NCBI GenBank assembly: GCA_035457505.1
Contig: DATIBL010000122.1
Coordinates: 1-7,103 of the forward strand
DNA: 7,103 nt
Source: DATIBL01 sp035457505
Lineage (GTDB): Bacteria; Patescibacteriota; Minisyncoccia; Phycocordibacterales; UBA6899
Direction of reading: 5' to 3'
Of the stretch, positions 5,704 to 7,103 are shown in pieces (position 1 is the first letter of the stretch; every line of letters begins with the position of its first letter). The notes under the pieces are model-generated. The model worked only from the letters and a program-made list of their open reading frames with translations. It searched no databases and was not told the DNA's origin. The position numbers and the translations under genes were made by a program.

Positions 5704-7103
5704 ATGCATCTTCCATCGTTTGCGATATTTCGAAAGCGCCCCGTTGCGCTCTTCTTGAGCGACCATACGATCGTGCTGCTTCGACTTGCGCCGAACGGGA
5801 CGGTCGTTTCCTATGCCCGCGCGAATCTTCCGCAGGGGATCATGCAGGACGGCGCCGTTCTTGATCGGAAGAAGCTCGTGTATCAGGTCCGGGAGCTCGC
5901 GCTTTCAGCCGCACCTACTCCGATTTCGCTCGTGGAGGATGTTCCGGTCATGCTTGCGATCCCAGAGTCGAAGACCTTTACGCACCTTTTCACCTTCCCA
6001 AAGGCGAGCGTCGCGACCGAAGATGCACTCAAGGAGGCGGTCAAAAACGAAGCGATGCGCATCATCCCGATCGACTTCGCGCGCATCTATTGGGACATGC
6101 AGGTGATCACAACTCCCGACGAAACGAAGACGACCGTGCTTTTTGCTGGGACGCTCAAGGACGTCGTACAGGACTACATCGCCGTCTGCGAAGAGTGTCA
6201 CATGTTCCCGGTCGCCATCGATATGGAGGCGATCGCCCTTTCGCGCTCGCTGCTCGGCTCGATCGGTGGAAGTACGATGGTCGTCGATATCGGTTCGCGC
6301 ACGACGACGGTTGCCTTCTACGACGAAGCAAAGCGGATCAATATGTCGATCACCATCCCGATCGCCGGAGACGCGTTCAATCGCGCGATCATGGAGCACA
6401 TGAACGTGACGATCGAAGAGGCCGAAGCGCTGAAGCGGAGAGATGGCTTCGATCGCGCAAACACCGAGAATCGCGTCTTGGTGATCTTGCAGGAACGTGT
6501 TCAGGCGATCCTGCGCGAGATCGAGAAAGCGCTTTCCTATTACGAATCAAAATTCGGCAAGCGCATCAGCCATATTGTTTTGGCGGGCGGCTCCGCACTC
6601 ATTAAGGATCTCGATGCGTATTTGCAGATCAATCTCGGAAGAGACCTCTCGGTGGCCGATCCGCTCCGCGGGCTCGATCGCCGTGCCGAGCGAGTGTTCG
6701 GCCCGACGCCGGCAGTACTGCTTGCCCCTGCGATCGGTCTCGCGCTCCGTGGTCTTGCGAAGGACCCCTCGTTTTCTGACATCAATCTGCTGCACGGCTG
6801 GGAGGGGGAACAGTGGGCGGAGCGCGAGCGGATCATTCTTTCGCATTGGCGCGTTCTTGCGATCCCGATCTTTATTGCAAGCCTGCTCCTTCTTGCCTAC
6901 GTCTATTACGACTATATCTATCTTCCGAAGGAGCGATTGCGCGAGGAGGCGACTGAGCGCATTATGCTTCGCGTCGATCCTCTGCCTGATGGGTCGATCG
7001 CGCCTTCGCAAACAGCGACATCTTCAGAGGTGACTCCGAATATTGAATTGCCTGCAACAACGACACCCGACGATCTCTTGGAGTCAAACACTGTCGTCGA
7101 ACC
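5704..7103 (+). CDS. pilM: PilM-family actin-like protein with PilN-like motif and C-terminal membrane helix (3' end outside window)
   Basis: ATG 5704, three bases after the preceding TGA; open for 466 codons to the window edge. PilM is the cytoplasmic actin/FtsA-like component of the T4P alignment complex and binds the N-terminal tail of PilN. Seen here: EAMRIIPIDFARIYWDMQVI (116-135), the typical 'E..RYIPF...Y..QV' region; STMVVDIGSRTTTVAFYD (190-207), the phosphate-2 motif; and HIVLAGGSALIKDL (290-303), the adenosine motif. The N-terminal phosphate-1 strand (VALFLSDHTIVLLRL, 14-28) lacks the usual Asp. Family members stop near residue 350-380, but this one continues with INLL (360-363), a membrane helix (about 383-402) and a Ser/Thr/Pro-rich tail (415-466). 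That resembles the start of PilN, so a PilM-PilN fusion or membrane-anchored PilM is possible. The end is not visible. Confidence 0.9.
   Translation, partial: MHLPSFAIFRKRPVALFLSDHTIVLLRLAPNGTVVSYARANLPQGIMQDGAVLDRKKLVYQVRELALSAAPTPISLVEDVPVMLAIPESKTFTHLFTFPKASVATEDALKEAVKNEAMRIIPIDFARIYWDMQVITTPDETKTTVLFAGTLKDVVQDYIAVCEECHMFPVAIDMEAIALSRSLLGSIGGSTMVVDIGSRTTTVAFYDEAKRINMSITIPIAGDAFNRAIMEHMNVTIEEAEALKRRDGFDRANTENRVLVILQERVQAILREIEKALSYYESKFGKRISHIVLAGGSALIKDLDAYLQINLGRDLSVADPLRGLDRRAERVFGPTPAVLLAPAIGLALRGLAKDPSFSDINLLHGWEGEQWAERERIILSHWRVLAIPIFIASLLLLAYVYYDYIYLPKERLREEATERIMLRVDPLPDGSIAPSQTATSSEVTPNIELPATTTPDDLLESNTVVE

Noticed and set aside
5547..5864. Open frame of 105 residues starting with GTG downstream of the AGGAGG
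   Set aside because: It overlaps the pilX-like gene and the start of pilM out of frame, and its Arg/Cys/Ser-rich translation looks like a shadow; no family features seen.
5266..6399. Minus-strand open frames (166 and 164 residues) opposite the pilX-like gene and pilM
   Set aside because: Charged, low-complexity translations typical of antisense shadows in GC-rich genes.
1..7103. CRISPR array, tRNA, rRNA, insertion sequence or phage element
   Set aside because: None seen: no regularly spaced direct repeats outside the propeller coding repeats, no transposase or tRNA-like structure, and coding is almost continuous.

Overview
The window is a single gene cluster for a type IV pilus (T4P) or pseudopilus machine, with all genes on the + strand. 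It runs from the 3' end of the assembly ATPase gene pilB, through pilC and four small-pilin-type genes, into a pilM gene that continues past the window edge. Base composition looks moderately GC-rich (roughly 57% by eye) and the standard code fits, with TAA, TAG and TGA all used as stops. The pilB-pilC-minor pilins-pilM layout, a short PilC without its N-terminal segment, and PilV-like and PilX-like proteins of this kind resemble pilus loci I know from Patescibacteria (CPR), especially Parcubacteria-like lineages. That placement is an inference; no rRNA or other marker is present.

Layout: 1-337 PilB C-terminus with half of its zinc site; 338-414 a 77-bp spacer with nothing recognisable; 415-1467 PilC; 1482-1955 a FimT/GspH-like pseudopilin; 1945-4740 a 931-residue protein that starts as a PilV/GspI-like pseudopilin and continues into about 14 beta-propeller blades and a C-terminal beta-sandwich-like domain; 4745-5269 a PilW/GspJ-like pseudopilin; 5272-5700 a PilX/GspK-like protein; 5704-7103 PilM (open at the edge). 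Gaps between genes are 2-14 bp or overlaps after pilC, so the last five genes are almost certainly one transcript. Nearly every start lacks a good Shine-Dalgarno, which suggests coupled translation.

How it fits together: PilB powers and PilC anchors assembly at the inner membrane, and PilM is the cytoplasmic actin-like part of the alignment complex. The four pseudopilins follow the order FimT/FimU-PilV-PilW-PilX known for the minor-pilin priming complex at the pilus tip. In that textbook operon a separate PilY1 with a beta-propeller caps the tip. Here no PilY1 gene lies between pilX and pilM, and the PilV-like subunit carries the propellers itself. The best candidate for a notable system is therefore a covalently fused tip pilin/adhesin, built by duplication of a whole seven-blade unit (offset 317 residues). 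Secondary points are a PilM whose phosphate-1 Asp is replaced and which carries a PilN-like INLL motif and a membrane helix, and a strong excess of CGATCG, including six copies of the octamer GCGATCGC.
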